From Tipula vernalis (lineage: Eukaryota > Arthropoda > Insecta > Diptera > Tipulidae): 64,000 nucleotides of DNA. The notes under the pieces are model-generated. The model worked only from the letters and a program-made list of their open reading frames with translations. It made no database searches and was not told the DNA's origin. The DNA lies in NCBI GenBank assembly GCA_958295665.1, contig OY282560.1, positions 52,266,333 through 52,330,332 on the forward strand, in the 5' to 3' direction. Of the stretch, positions 42,431-54,597 are shown piece after piece. How positions within the stretch are numbered: the first letter of the stretch is position 1; each line of letters begins with the position of its first letter. Made by a program: the position numbers and the translations under genes.

Positions 42431-45396
42431 GAAAATATTTTCCATCAGACCCAGAAATGACATATTTACATTGCCTATAATGAAACATTTTAAATCAATT
42501 GTGGCCAATATATTACTAGTCCAATATTGTATTATGCCTAAATATCTAAAAACATTTTTCATTCAAAACGTAATGTCTCAGTTGGACCTGGATAAATAAT
42601 TTGATTTAAATATATTAAAAACGAACTTCAAAATGTGATTTATTGTGTCTTTTTATGCCAGCCATTATTTTTGATTAACATTGCGCGAAACGAACCATAC
42701 ACGACATTTTAAATGACTGGCTGGGTACTTATGTAGTATATCTAAACGAGTATATACATATAATTCAAACCACACCACCACTCTTGTTGATTATTTATTT
42801 TATATGATACAGCCGAACAAACACATAAATGAAAATGATTTTTTTTTTGTATTGTTCCAAGAACGGGAGAAAAGTTATATTGTGATAAATTAACGCTTTT
42901 CAGAAATTCCAGAATATAAATTGTATCTGGAATGGAGGATATACAACAGATACAGTGTGTAGATATATGTACAAGAAGTAATCCGCATATACTCGTATAT
43001 GTATAAAAAAAACAACGGAAAATGGTTTCGATAAAAGATGACTGAAAAATTTTAATATTTTGTAAAATGCTGTTGCTCATCCGCCCAGGTTGTTGCCATA
43101 TCGTCGAGTATCGTTTTTTTCTTTGCGTTATTGTTCTTATTATCGTTATGCTGATGTTATTCGAAGACACGTACTTGTGTATATTTATTAATGAAAATAC
43201 GTGATAATAGTATCATATTGTCTGTATAGCAAGTGTGTGTGTGTATTTTTAAGCTTGACTGTGTACGAGTGTGTATGTATTGTAATTTCTTGGTTTTTCC
43301 GATATATTTATTTACTTCGTCGGCTGTGTTCCTACTACACACATTTTGTGCCTACATCTGAAAGGCGCAGAAAGAATGTGAAAGTAGGCAACGAAAAAGC
43401 AAAACCCATTTCTCCATTTAGATATTTTTAATATTTTCTAATTAGATTTTCCGAAAATTGAATTACAGCCAACAACAACAAAATATAGTACAAAAAAAAT
43501 ATTTCCTTCAATATTTTGATAACATAATCTGATTAGAATTTTTTTCTTTTTTTGTTGTTGATTATATTCCTTGTTCGCCGCCTGTCTAACGCTCGCTATA
43601 TATTCAATTTTTTGATCAAATGGGTTTTAACACACTTGGTAGTGTAAGTAATTGAAAGAAAATAACATTGTATGAAATGACACGGTCGTCGTCTTGACTT
43701 TTTTTTTTTAATTTTTTGTTGACCATTATGGAATCTGCTGAAACGATCTCGGTAGGAATATAATGAAATTAAAATATCAAGTTTTCTTTCCACAACATCA
43801 ATACAAAAAATTATGAAAATTTTCTAATTTGATTTCCTTTTGTTGTTTTTGTGTTTTTAATTAGAATTGGTATGTTCTTATCGCAACAGCAGATAATAAT
43901 TGTTTTGCTTTGTTGTTTTATTTATGTTATGTCATTTATATAACATTAATTAAAGTGCAATAATAATTATAAAAAAAATTAGTTTTGGTTCCAAGGTTGA
44001 AAATTGTAAATGGAAAATTTATTTGTCATATATTTTTATTTTGTTTATGGGTAGTTTCGGATGTTATCGTCGAACAGAACGAAATTTTTTGTTATAATTA
44101 AATAAAACCCATTTTGCATTCATGAACATTTATTGATATATGAAAATGGTTTTTTATGCGACAAAATTCGCTTTAATAATCAATATTGGACACGGCCTAA
44201 AATTAGCATTGTTTGGGATTCCAACCAGCTTACTGATCTACGAAGATAGTATGATGTAATTTCAACAATTTGATGAAATAGAGATTCGGTTCCAGAAAGA
44301 TCAATCTCTGATGAACAGAGAGCCTCGACGACTTTCGGCAATGAGGGGCTTTAAATAAAAATCACCCAATTGCTAATTAGGAAACTCACAACAAAATACA
44401 TTTACAAGAGTATGAGTATAAATAATTAGCGCAATGGTTGGAAAATTATGATGGTGAATGTGACCAACTGAAAGTTCTCAAAAAGTTCATCTGGAGACTA
44501 TGTAAGAGGATGAGGACGCCGTTTCCGTTCTGCATTCGATGATTTGAAGATTGTTTGAAAATAAAATAAATAATGGACAAAACTTCAAAGAGAACCTCAC
44601 TTTGAACTACCACTTTGAAATTAAAATACTAGGCATGCGAGGATTCAAATCGTGAACCCCGTTCTTTATTTTCTTACCCTTTTACAGCTAAATAATGGAC
44701 GTAGAGAGATGCATCACAATGAGTTTTAATAAAGATGTAAATCATTGCCATACGAGGAGAAATAAAAATTTACGAGGTGGAAGTTTTAAACATGGTATAG
44801 TCGCTGAACAAATTCAGTGAGCTAATATCCCAAATTTTATTTATGAGTATTTTATCGTCAAAGTTGAGGTATTTCTTGAAGCATTCTTCATCGGCGGGAA
44901 TGCGTCGCTCTCAAGAAGTCTATTTCCCAGACGTCATGCGATTTAAGCAGGCGCCAATGAACATTTCGAAAATGTGAAATGAGCCATTATTTAATCGACA
45001 TAAAGGAGGTTCGGTCGAGGAAGAATGATCAGCAGAGTTGGGAGTAGACGGTGCACAAGAAGGTGGTTTCAAAAAACATGAACAAATGAAAGTTTCATAG
45101 TTTAAAAAATATAGTAGATGATGATATTCACGGGACATTGAGATGACCTTGTAATATCCCTTCAAGGTCAACTTTACAATTTTGGATGGAAATCCGTAAT
45201 TTTGGGTTTCGTTAAGTTGACGTGGTTAATACCTTTTCTTATGAACTTTAAAAATTCGAACATGACTGGATTTTGCCTAACAAAAGGAGTCCGGTTAGAG
45301 CCTCTAGTTTGTTCCTCGGAAGTGGAACTTTTACGCTTATCTAGCCCATTTGATTTTCAAATTTTACTATGGAGCTAGCCACCATCACTCTTCTGA
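42431..45396. other. AT-rich DNA without recognised gene
   Basis: Frames up to 142 codons exist (42742-43170 minus) but their composition follows the background and no domain is visible. Poly-T/A runs and GTGT-type short repeats near 43230-43280. Nothing recognised between 44160 and 45390 either. Confidence 0.45.
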
Positions 45397-45619
45397 TGTA
45401 GTCATTGTTATATATGTCAAAATTTTGAGTCACCCCTTTATAATAGCAGTAAGTTTGTATAATTTTGTTAATTAGAATGAATATAAATTGTAACGGGAAG
45501 AAACAAGTACAAAAAGGTTTTTGGATAATGATGATCAGTCGAGAGTCGAGATCTGAACAATAAATTATAAAATTACTCTGCATTATTGTTTCATTTAACT
45601 AAGTTGGAAAAACACAACA
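45397..45619 (+). mobile_element. Candidate 5' LTR (223 bp) and primer-binding site of the gypsy element
   Basis: Begins TGTAGTCATTG and ends AACACAACA, with an AATAAA polyadenylation signal near 45558. Two bases later TGGCGACGAGG (45622-45632) has the TGG start expected of a tRNA primer-binding site. The second LTR copy needed for proof is not in the window. Confidence 0.6.
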
Positions 45620-45968
45620 AATGGCGACGAGGAAAATCAAATAAACCAAAACTTTTCCTGTGTTTTTTAAAGTTCAGAAACATAATTTAATTAATAAAGT
45701 CGTGTTGTGTTAAGAAACTCTGTTTTGCATAGTGCGTATACATATTGTGAAATCGACACTAACAGTTGTGTATACCTGTACAATAGTACATATTAAAAAC
45801 AAAAATAAAGATTTAAGGAAAATAAAATTTAGGACAGTGTGATAAACGTTAAAGTCATTAGTGAAAATTTTGCGAAAATTTTATTTTCAGTAAAATTAGG
45901 CTTCCAAATAAGTGCGTTAAACGTTAATGTCGCAAAAATAAAAAAAAATAAAAATACAGTTAACAACA

Positions 45969-46850
45969 TGTTAGGTAATTTTGAATCATACGTCCTCGGT
46001 GACAATATCGATGAATATGTTGAACGTATGCAACAGTTTTTTGTGTTAAATGATATCACCGACGAAAAGAAAGTGGCATTCGTGTTGACTTTTATAGGTT
46101 CAGAAGCATACTCAATTTTGAAAAAATTACTGATACCTGAAGATCCCGCTAAGAAAAAATATTCTGATCTAGTAGCTATACTTAAAAAACATTTTACGCC
46201 CGAGTAAATGAAATACCTGAAAAATACAAATTTCATAAGGAGGAGCAGAACTCCGGTCAAACAATTTCGGAATATATAGTCCAGTTAAAATCTTTAGCAC
46301 AGACATGCAATTTTCAAAATTTTTTAAATGAAGCCCTTCGTGATCGATTCGTGTTTGGATTACGGGATACCCAATTAAGATCGCATTTATTAAAATAAAA
46401 AAAAGTTAACATTTGATGAAGCCGTTGAAATTTCTTTGAGCTGGGAATTAGCGGAAAAGTTAAAGTCCAATAATCATTTTGCGGTCGTAGAAAATGACGC
46501 CATTAACCAAGGTCGTAATAGAATCAAAGTCAAGTCAGAAAGTCCTTCAAGGCCGAGTCAGAGTCCAAGCAGTTATTCAAACAAATGTTTTAGATGTGTC
46601 CGTTATCATAATCCAGCATCTTGACCAGCTATAATGTGGGAGTGTTTTAATTGTTATCGTAGAGATCACACGTCAGTGTCACGTATGTGTCAATCAAATC
46701 AAATAAGTACATCTCAAAGTCATCGAAGTCGACGGTACAGTCCAGGTCCTTCAACATCGACATCGAGTCAATACGACACAATTGAAACGATGAATGATGC
46801 GGTTCATGCTATAATCAGAGTCACTTTTTGTCAAATTAATTATAGAAGGA
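45969..46850 (+). pseudogene. Gypsy gag with broken zinc knuckles
   Basis: The gag protein forms the particle and binds RNA. The first frame starts MLGNFESYVLGDNIDEYVER and includes FFVLNDITDEKKVAFVLTFI, typical of insect gypsy capsids. After a stop at 46205 the next frame gives YKFHKEEQNSGQTISEYI, LKSLAQTCNFQNFLNEALRD and RFVFGLRD, the conserved F..R.Q..GE...EY...L...C.F...L.D.L.F.G core. Two knuckles follow: CFRCVRYHNPAS, where the final Cys codon is TGA (46622-46624), and CFNCYRRDHTSVSRMC. Four or more breaks make it non-functional. Confidence 0.83.
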
Positions 46851-46856
46851 CAATTT

Positions 46857-48096
46857 TTGGAAATGGAAGTGGACTCAGGAGCCTGTGCATCTGTAATTTC
46901 CGTAGTTAAGTATAAAGAGTCATTTAGTAGTTTAGAAATTAAAAATGTAAATTGTCATTATTTTTCTGTTACAGGTGATCGAATTCAAATAGTAGGAAAA
47001 TTAGTTGTAAATGTTAAAACCCAGGAGGATGGTAGAGAACAGCCGTTGGAGTTGATAGTTATTAAAACCACAAGAGAGTTTAAGCCATTAATGGGTCGCA
47101 CGTGGCTTGATAGATTGTTCCCTCAATGGCGAATTAGAGTAGTTGACTATAAACGGGTGAGTCAAATGTCGGTAGAGTCTAACCAAACGGTCGAAATGAT
47201 AAAAAGAGAATATCCGAACGTACTTCCTCAATCGGGAGGTGTCATTGTTGACCATAAAGCAGACATTGTAATGACGGCGAATGCTAAGCCAATTTTTCAT
47301 TGTTGTTATACTGTGCCCTATCACATTAAAGACGCCATAGGTAAGGAATTAGATCGCCTCGTGAATGAAGGTATATTAAGCCCAGTAAGATTTAGTCAAT
47401 GGGCAAGCCCAGTGGTTGTTGTGATGAAACCGAACAAGTCAATCTGCCTTTGTATAGATTGTAAGGTAATCATAAATCGGTTTGTGCAAACGGAGCATTA
47501 CCCACTTCCTAGAGTTGACGATTTGTTTGCCCAACTAGCAAATTCAAGTGTTTATTGTGTGATATATCTGTCGGGAGCTTATCAACAATTAGAAGCCGCG
47601 GAAAGTTCGCGAGAGTTCCTTACCATCAATACGCATAAAGGCTTTTATCAGTATAATCGTTTACCTTTTGGTGTAAAAAGCGCACCGTCTATTTTTCAGT
47701 CCGTGATGGACAGAATACTACATATTATGTGACATTCCGAAAACTTTAGTCTATTTGGACGACATTTTAATTGGTGCCCAATTAGGCGAAGAATGTAAAA
47801 ATATTCTAAAACAAGTCCTTGTTAGGCTAAGTAAATATAACGTCAAGTTAAATATAGAAAAATGTAAATTTTTTGAGCCATCTGTCAAATTTTTGGGACA
47901 TATTATTTCGTCAGACGGTATTAGGCCCTGGGAATCAAAAGTTCAAGCAATCGTCGAAGCCCCATCACCTAAGAATTTACAAGAGTTGCAAAATTTCTTG
48001 GGGTTACTAAATTATTATGGTCGCTTTATACCAAATTTGTCGGTAGAATTGAAAGTCTTATATAACTTGTTGAGTAAAGATAGTAAATTCGAGTGA
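46857..48096 (+). pseudogene. Gypsy protease and reverse transcriptase
   Basis: The 291-codon frame starts with MEVDSGACASVISV (protease active site, DSGA) and LMGRTWLDRLFPQW (family linker). RT follows: PYHIKDAIGKELDRLVNEGI, SQWASPVVVVMKPNKSICLC, YPLPRVDDLFAQL, CVIYLSGAYQQL (first catalytic Asp position, usually LDLS/LDGAYQQ; here YLSGAYQQ lacks the Asp), FLTINTHKGFYQYNRLPFGV. After a frameshift near 47732 the active site VYLDDILIGA (YLDD) and KFLGHIISSDGIRP follow, then GLLNYYGRFIP. Loss of the first catalytic Asp and two frameshifts indicate an inactive enzyme. Confidence 0.88.
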
Positions 48097-48109
48097 TTTC
48101 GAGAACAAT

Positions 48110-48530
48110 AATCTTCTTGAGTTATATGACCCGAAGAAAGAAATCGTAGTAGCTGCAGATGCTAGCCCATGGACTCGGTGCCGTTCTATCGCATGCCGTT
48201 AACGGCGTAGAACGTCCAGTAATTTTTGCTTCCAGTACTCTTTCTCCAGCTGAAAGAAATTACTCACAAATACATCGTGAAGCATTGGATATTATCTTTG
48301 CGATAAAAAAGTTCCATAAGTATATTTACGGTCATAAATTTACACTATGTTCGGATCCTCAGGCATTAACAGAGATATTCAATCCAAAAAAGGAACCTCA
48401 AACGTGTCTGCTTCTAGGTTACAAAGATAGACAATGGTTTTTCCAACTTACAATTACGAATTTCAATATAGGCCTTCAAATAAAATGGCAAATGCCGATG
48501 CTCTCTCGCGACTTCCATTGCCTTACGAGA
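48110..48530 (+). pseudogene. Gypsy RNase H
   Basis: Starting after a break near 48097, the sequence reads ELYDPKKEIVVAADASPW (first catalytic Asp) and, one frame over, LGAVLSHAVNGVERPVIFAS, SSTLSPAERNYSQIHREALD (Glu), FHKYIYGHKFTLCSDPQALT (third Asp; SDHQAL in relatives). It leads into YNYEFQYRPSNKMANADALS, the end of RNase H. The catalytic residues are kept, but a frameshift falls at about 48165, inside the first motif. Confidence 0.86.
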
Positions 48531-49821
48531 CTCATGTTGACTTAAATTCAATTAATTACTTCCATTCAGCATTAGATAGTTTTCCAATTTCAATTAATGA
48601 CATATCTGAAGGTCAAAAGAACGATTCACTATGGACGAAAGTGTACAAATTTGTAGAAACTGGGTGGCCATATCAAGTGCAAAATGATTTGAAAGAGTTT
48701 GTTAAATTAAAAAATAGCTTAAGTATCGAAGATGATTGCCTTCTCTTTGGAAATAGAATTGTTATTCCAAAAACGTTAGTCCAAGTCATTTTGAAGATTA
48801 TTCACATTAGTCATGACGGATTATTAAGAATAAAGTTTTGGCGAGAAGTTTATTTTGGTGGAAAAACATGAACGCAGATATCGAAAACTTAGTTTCAAAC
48901 CGTTTTACGTGTGCGTCAACCCGAAACGTTAACAATAAACCAATCATGTCAACCTGGCCTCGTACTTTGTTTCCATTTGAGCGAGTTCATTTGGATTTAT
49001 TCGATTTTGAAAATATGAAATTCTTAATATTTGTTGACTCGTATACTAAATTTATTGATGTGAAGCCACTAACAAAAACCAATCTTTTTTGTCTAATTGA
49101 GGAGCTTTGTTCAATTTTTAAATATTTTGGCCTAAACAAATAGTCACTGATAACGGCCCACCTTTAAATTCAAACCTTTTCGAAAAATTTGGTCAAGAAA
49201 ACCATATTGAAACACTACATTCACCACCTTATCACCCAGAGTCAAATGGCCTAGCCGAACGAGGAGTACAAACAGTAAAAACCTATTTAAAAAAATTTTT
49301 GGTAGACTCAGCTTTAAAGAAAATGACGATGAAACAAAAATTAGATAAATTATTATTCTCGTATAATAATACTCCAACTGCCGTTACTCTGAAATCTCCT
49401 GCGGAATTGTTGTTTAGTTTTAAGCCAAGAACTCATTTGAATTCCATCAACCCAAAAACGGAGAAAGTAAATGTCAATGTAGGGTTAGGTGATAATAACA
49501 GAATTCAGGAAAACAAAAGTTAATTTTAATTTATCAAATAATAAAACTTATGAAAATAAAGTAGAAAAAAATAATGAAAGTAATGTAACAGTATTTAAAG
49601 TAGGCGACAAGATTATGTACCGAAATCATTATCGCAGTTATCATAAATGGATTCCAGAACATACATTTTTGATAAACATTAAAAATGTAGTTCGACGGGT
49701 ATCCACATATCAAATAAGAAAATCTACTTTGGAAGATAAATTTCATCCTTCACTAGATATTGTTCAAGAAATTTGTTTTTATCCATTTCATAAAAAATTA
49801 TTTACAAGTCATGAAAAATAA
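48531..49821 (+). pseudogene. Gypsy integrase
   Basis: The N-terminal zinc-binding region is damaged (HISHDGLLRIKFW retains the His pair; the Cys pair CKTC-like appears as RFTCAST). The catalytic core has FPFERVHLDLFDF (first Asp), FLIFVDSYTKFIDVKPL, VTDNGPPLNSNLF (second Asp, after a stop at 49141) and SPPYHPESNGLAERGVQTVK (Glu). LLFSYNNTPTAVTLKSPAEL follows, and a C-terminal part FKVGDKIMYRNHYRS with the frame ending at 49821. Frameshifts lie near 48850, 49141 and 49500. Confidence 0.86.
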
Positions 49822-50576
49822 CATTTTATAAAATCTCGAAACCATTTAGTATGTCGAAATTTTTTCGAGATTATGTCTTTCGAGATTTTGTCCCATTCTA
49901 GATTCGTCAAACCGATTTTAGAGATTTTGTTTAATCCAGAAATTTCTAGAAAACGTGATGATCCCGTTATTTTCTTCCGACATTTTAATAAAAGATAAAT
50001 TCAAATTCTTAAATTTTATGAAAATCTGAATTTTTATTTTGTTTATGTATAAATTTTTAAGAAAAATTCTTCTCCAGTAATAAAATCTTTAGGATATTTT
50101 ATAAAATTCTAACGATTCCTAGCATTTTTGTTGAAAAATTCACCCTTCTGCACATGGGTACAGGAGGTTCTGGCATCACATCGCATGAGACGGCTATGGA
50201 AATAGCTGAAGGGTATTTTGAAGGAGGAAGGCCCAAATATTAAAACATCCACTCAAGGGACGAAGTTTACTTTTTTTAAAAAATCAATATTTCGAGTTGC
50301 TATACATTATTAAAAAGGGCAAGAAAGACGAATCCAACGATATCTAGGTATTGACAGGTGTTTTGAAGTTGAAAAATTGGTTGAAATTTATATAAGTCAG
50401 GTAAAAAGGAAAAAATACAAATTTACAAATTAAATCAACGAAATACAGCATTATAGCAGAGTAATAACAAAAATTAATTTACCATTTTTAACAGTGTAAA
50501 ATTTTACATTTTTAACGGTGTAAATTTTCATACCAATTTCTTTAATTCATTTTTACATGAATTGAACGATGTATAT
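49822..50576. other. AT-rich DNA after the gypsy element
   Basis: Contains three TTTCGAGATTWTGT-like short repeats near 49857-49935, otherwise nothing recognised. No LTR match to 45397-45619. Confidence 0.45.
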
Positions 50577-50790
50577 TAGGGTTTCCCAAACAGGGTCTCG
50601 GTTTCCCGGGATCCCGGTGTCAAAAATATGACCGGGGTATCCCGCGATTTCCCGGTTTTCAATTGAGTTAGTGTTAGTAGAACTTTACCTCAAATCTGCA
50701 TTGGAAATCTAGGGTTTCTCAAACGAAATTCTGGGATCTCGTTCTCTGTATTAAAAGTGTGACCGGGAAACCCCGGTTTTTCATTTTTTT
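50577..50790. repeat. Imperfect tandem dimer (TAGGGTTTCYCAAAC... CCCGG units)
   Basis: Two units, starting at about 50578 (TAGGGTTTCCCAAACAGGGT) and 50710 (TAGGGTTTCTCAAACGAAAT), each continuing with TCTCG, a GGGATC-type segment and TATGACCGGG/TGTGACCGGG, ending in CCCGGTTTTYCA. Non-coding. Confidence 0.7.
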
Positions 50791-51540
50791 TTTTTATAAC
50801 ATATCCTGTAAAACCTCGGATTAAGAGACTAATTGAGGGTTGACCTTTTTCTTATTTCAGACTATTCCTTAGATCCGAACGCAGTCAATTAGAATATCTT
50901 GTACAGAAGTATATCCATATACAGCCTTTCAAGTCAAATTCAGGCCAATTAAGAAGGAACTTGACAGTTTCTTAACCTATTATGCACGACGGAAATGTAT
51001 CATGCTCAAGATACCAAGAAAAACGAATCTAAGAAAAAAGAGTCAGTGTTTACGCTGAATTTTTGATTATTTTTTTTTGCTTATGTTTTTACCGACAAAG
51101 TTAAACGGTCGTCCGTCAGGTGAATGTGTTCTACGTGTAAGTGGAGACCGTGGGATATCTGCATGCGGCAACGATTGCAAGCTCGCATTTTCGTAACTGG
51201 GAGACTTTGTTGAAACAATGAGGTTATTTTGATTTTTCATTAATAACTAACAACTTATCAGTTCCAGAGTTAATCACACCAACCAGAAATGTAATTCTGT
51301 TTTTAAGTTTCAGTGTCATTTTTCATGTTCAATTTATATCGGTTTTATCACGTTCATAAACTTTAAAACATAAGTGTGCTGCTCCAGCTTAGAGAAATGT
51401 TTAGATAAACGTAAAAAAATCCAAGCGAAAAAACTCAAAATAATAATCAAACTATATGATGAAAATACGTCAAATCACATTTTAGTCAAGTTTTAATTTT
51501 ATGATTAAAATAATGGGATGATTCTTTTTCGTTGTCATTT
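50791..51540. other. AT-rich DNA without recognised features
   Basis: Nothing recognised on either strand. Confidence 0.5.
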
Positions 51541-51764
51541 TTAACACTAGAACTACCAACCCGTCAAAATGACGAATAGTATATTTATTGAATTATTATC
51601 TTAATATTTTTTTGGAAGTTTATGATGAATTTTAACATAATTACTTTGTTGTCATATTAAAAGTCATCACGATTCCCACAAACGTATAAACATAATAATT
51701 AAAAAAAATGAATTCAATAAATGTATAACCGGTCATTTTGACCGGTCGGTAGTTCTAGTGTTAA
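51541..51764. mobile_element. piggyBac-type MITE with TTAA target duplication
   Basis: A 216-bp non-coding element (51545-51760) flanked by TTAA on both sides. The terminal inverted repeats are CACTAGAACTACC at the left and GGTAGTTCTAGTG at the right, perfect over 13 bp, and the pairing continues inward through GTCAAAATGAC / GTCATTTTGAC. TTAA target sites and short CAC/CCC-type ends are the hallmark of piggyBac elements; with no transposase it would depend on an autonomous relative. Confidence 0.88.
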
Positions 51765-51775
51765 GGTACACAATG

Positions 51776-52139
51776 TCAAATATTTAAAACTTTATGCGCT
51801 TGGTGTTGCATTTATTGCTATAGAAAAAAAATTAATTATTCGAAAAGTATAACATTTTCGATTGTCATACTTAAACGTATTTTGCAAGAAACCGAAACGA
51901 GATGCTGATTTTTTAGTATGGCTAATCAAACTAAATGTCGGAAATTATAAAAAAAAAGATGAACATGGGACAAAAATTCAAACAGACGTTTCGGCGGCCA
52001 TTTTGAAAAGGAAGAAATGAAAAATGGTACCATTTTTATAATCCCTGTTCATTTATCTTTAAAATGAGTACAATTTTATAAGTTTTTTTTCTACAGCAAG
52101 AAATATAACACCAAGTGCATGAAAATTTTAAATATTTAC
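51776..52139. mobile_element. MITE-like element with about 57-bp inverted repeats
   Basis: AAATATTTAAAACTTTATGC then GCTTGGTGTTGCATTTATTG and CTATAGAAAAAAAA at the left is mirrored at the right (reverse complement AAATATTTAAAATTTTCATG, then CACTTGGTGTTATATTTCTT and GCTGTAGAAAAAAAA), about 85 percent identical by eye. It lies 12 bp from the piggyBac-type MITE. Interior is non-coding. Confidence 0.75.
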
Positions 52140-53571
52140 CATCCTATATCTTAAAAAAACAACAACAAATAAATCATATTTCATAAATTGTGTTTTACTC
52201 AGTGCTACACATTCAAAATATAAAAATCATAAAATTAAAACATGACTTCTGGTCCCATAAAGGATTTATTATGATTTCACGTATTTTTCTCAATATACAT
52301 ACATACAGATATGATTTCATGGAGAGTTGTGGCGATCGAGCTAAACATTTGGTTAGCTCGAGCAGCATACAGATAGCTCTATTCAGCAACTGTTGCAAGC
52401 ATTTTTTCAATTATTACATTTTATCTGTAGTTTGTTTTATTTATGTATCTATACCAAAGCTATATGCCTAATTAATTGTTGCCTGAACTGAGATATTCTC
52501 AGAAATTAAAACCGATAAAAAATTTCACTTTTAACCAAAAAAAAAAAAACTAATATACATATATGTATATTTCTGAAAATTGAAACCATATTTTGTAGAG
52601 ACTAACACAATTGTTTAGATTCAACCTACTATACCTTGAACCATTTCAACTATACAACATACATAACTAACCCATCCAACTCTCCATTCCATGACCACTC
52701 AACACGTATGTATACCCTTAAAACTATTAACTTTAAAAAAAAAAAAAATACTTAAGCTCATGTTGTTTTATGCTTCAGCAGTTTAACTTGGATTATCTTG
52801 ACAAATATTTTGGTAACATTTTCCAAATAAAATCCAAAAACAAAAAAAAAAAAACTTATCTAAAATATTTATTTTAGATAAGTTATGTCATTATGTTATC
52901 TTGAATTTTTGTTGTTGCCTTTTTTTCTATTTAGCCAAAATTAGATTTTTATTTTAAAGATTTATTTATTTTTGAGCATGGAACGAACGAAAATGTTATT
53001 TACAACTATATCGATAAATCATTGGCCCAATATAAATGTGGAAAATAAGTTATCTAATGCTAGATATTTTGTGATAGGTTGAAAACAAAAAAAAAAAAAA
53101 AAATTTTTTATTTTTTTACTTGCTTAGATTGAAATTAAATAATTTAAGTATCATGCTGTAGGTCATTTAAAATTTATGTACTTTAACTATAATAAGCAAA
53201 ATATAGTTTTTGAAATATATGTATATTGTATCCCGTGCCTTATGTGATACAATTATGAATGTGACCAAATGTTCTAATTTCTAAAACATTTATCATCAGC
53301 ATTTAAACATTTTTCATTAGCACTTCGTGTTTATAACATCGTTTATAAGTTTTTATGGTAAATAAAAATTCAAGGTAGTGTTTTTTAATAGCTATTGTTT
53401 ACAAATGATTTGTGTTTAGCTTAATACGGATATTGTAATGTATGGTTTGTAGCTAACAATTTTCGTTAAATTAACTCAATTTTTAAGAAAATTGTCTTGT
53501 CACACCCAAAATGAAACAAACTAAATAATTTTGAAAGTTTTCTTTAGGAGGCGATTTTGGCCATCAGGACT
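52140..53571. other. AT-rich DNA with one perfect 15-bp hairpin (52853-52884)
   Basis: No gene recognised. AACTTATCTAAAATA (52853-52867), loop TT, TATTTTAGATAAGTT (52870-52884) is a perfect inverted repeat. The frames at 52190-52471 and 52213-52410 have no domain. Confidence 0.5.
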
Positions 53572-53921
53572 ATCTAACTTGATGGTGATTTGGCGTCTAC
53601 TGGAGGGGGGATCAAAGTTGAGTAGAGTAATCTACCAGCTCCGTAAACTTTCGGTAGGGTGCACATTACGCGAGCTGTTCTGGTCATGTTTTAGGCAGCT
53701 GGCGTGATGGGTACAATTGTGGAAGGGGTAACCTGGTCACAATTCGCAGGTGTACGTAGTGCCTCCTCGTGGCAATCACCGGTAACTGAGGCCGTTTGAT
53801 ACTTCTGACCATTTGGCACAGGCTAAAGTACGGCGCTAAAGGAGAAATCCTTGATAAAAAACCCTAATCTAAGGTGGAACAGCATATGCCGATGGATGAA
53901 TGGCTGATAGGTTAATCTTTA

Positions 53922-54478
53922 TTTATTTTATTTTATTTACTTATTTACAACAAATTTATAAAGGTAAACCAACCCCACTTACACAATATACTTTGAGCCA
54001 AAGCTCATTCGTAGCAGATTATGCAAAATGAGGTGGGAATTAATATAAACATCAAATCTTTGAAGTCGAAGTTGTTTATCTCTTAAAGTGGTATATTTGC
54101 CGCTTGGAACAATAGATTTTGAATTTGTCAATAAATAGATGAATGTATTTCCTGTTATTTACATAAAACGCTTCGTTTCACGAATTTTGAATCGCTTCAA
54201 ACGAAACGACAGGACTCCAGACCCATTGTTGATGCATGTTAGAATTTTATGCAAAATTATTGATATAATTCAATTTTTCGTACAGTGTGCACTTTAAATG
54301 AATCGCTCGAATATTCCGCTTAGATTGAAGTCTCAGATAAGCGATGGAATTACGGGTATAGTTTGGCCATTTTGGCATTGTAACATACATAATAATAAAA
54401 ATAAAAAAATTTAAAAAAATTAATATTTTAAGAAAAAAAAATGCGACTATCTGACTTGAAATTCAAAGCCTACTGCTA
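53922..54478 (-). mobile_element. Foreign insertion in the L2 5' UTR, probably a retroposed sequence
   Basis: The uninterrupted relative at 28731 reads GGTTAATCAGCCCAAAATAT. Here GGTTAATC (to 53921) and AGTCCAAAGTAT (from 54479) are separated by 557 bp of AT-rich DNA. The insertion starts TTTATTTATTTTATTTTATT, which read on the minus strand is an A-rich tail, and a 3-bp ATC repeat lies at both borders. No coding frame or terminal inverted repeat. Class unknown. Confidence 0.6.
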
Positions 54479-54535
54479 TCAGTCCAAAGTATGCAGACTC
54501 TGGATACCAGGCGCCCTCCAGTTTTATGTAGCCTT

Positions 54536-54563
54536 CCTGTGGTAAAGCTGGGTGTTCCACAGG
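54536..54563 (+). promoter_or_regulatory. 5'-UTR hairpin of the L2 element
   Basis: CCTGTGG (54536-54542), a 14-base loop, CCACAGG (54557-54563), followed 34 bases later by the ORF1 ATG. A second possible stem, TTCCCA/TGGGAA, lies directly before the ATG (54574-54593). Confidence 0.6.
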
Positions 54564-54597
54564 CGACTTTCTTTTCCCAGCAACTCGTGGGAACAAA

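Larger units (their letters stand above)
45397..49821 (+). mobile_element. Ty3/gypsy LTR retrotransposon, 5' LTR to integrase, 3' LTR not found
   Basis: A single-orientation element with gag, protease, RT, RNase H and integrase in Ty3/gypsy order. A candidate 5' LTR is followed by a TGG-initial primer-binding site. Its gag knuckle pair and short LTR suggest the CsRn1-like group, but this is tentative. A 3' LTR copy of the 45397-45619 sequence was looked for after 49821 and not seen, so the 3' end is lost or replaced. About a dozen breaks interrupt the frames. Confidence 0.88.

Noticed and set aside
42742..43170. 142-codon minus-strand frame as a possible host gene
   Set aside because: Composition like the AT background, no recognisable domain, no splice or promoter signal that I could support.
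44630..44670. tRNA-like B-box (GATTCAAATC context) that might mark a SINE
   Set aside because: The match to the B-box consensus is poor, and no A-box or tail is found at the proper distance.
45000..45396. Upstream extension of the gypsy 5' LTR beyond 45397
   Set aside because: No second LTR copy is available to define the start; the TGTAGTC start was chosen by the TG...CA rule only.
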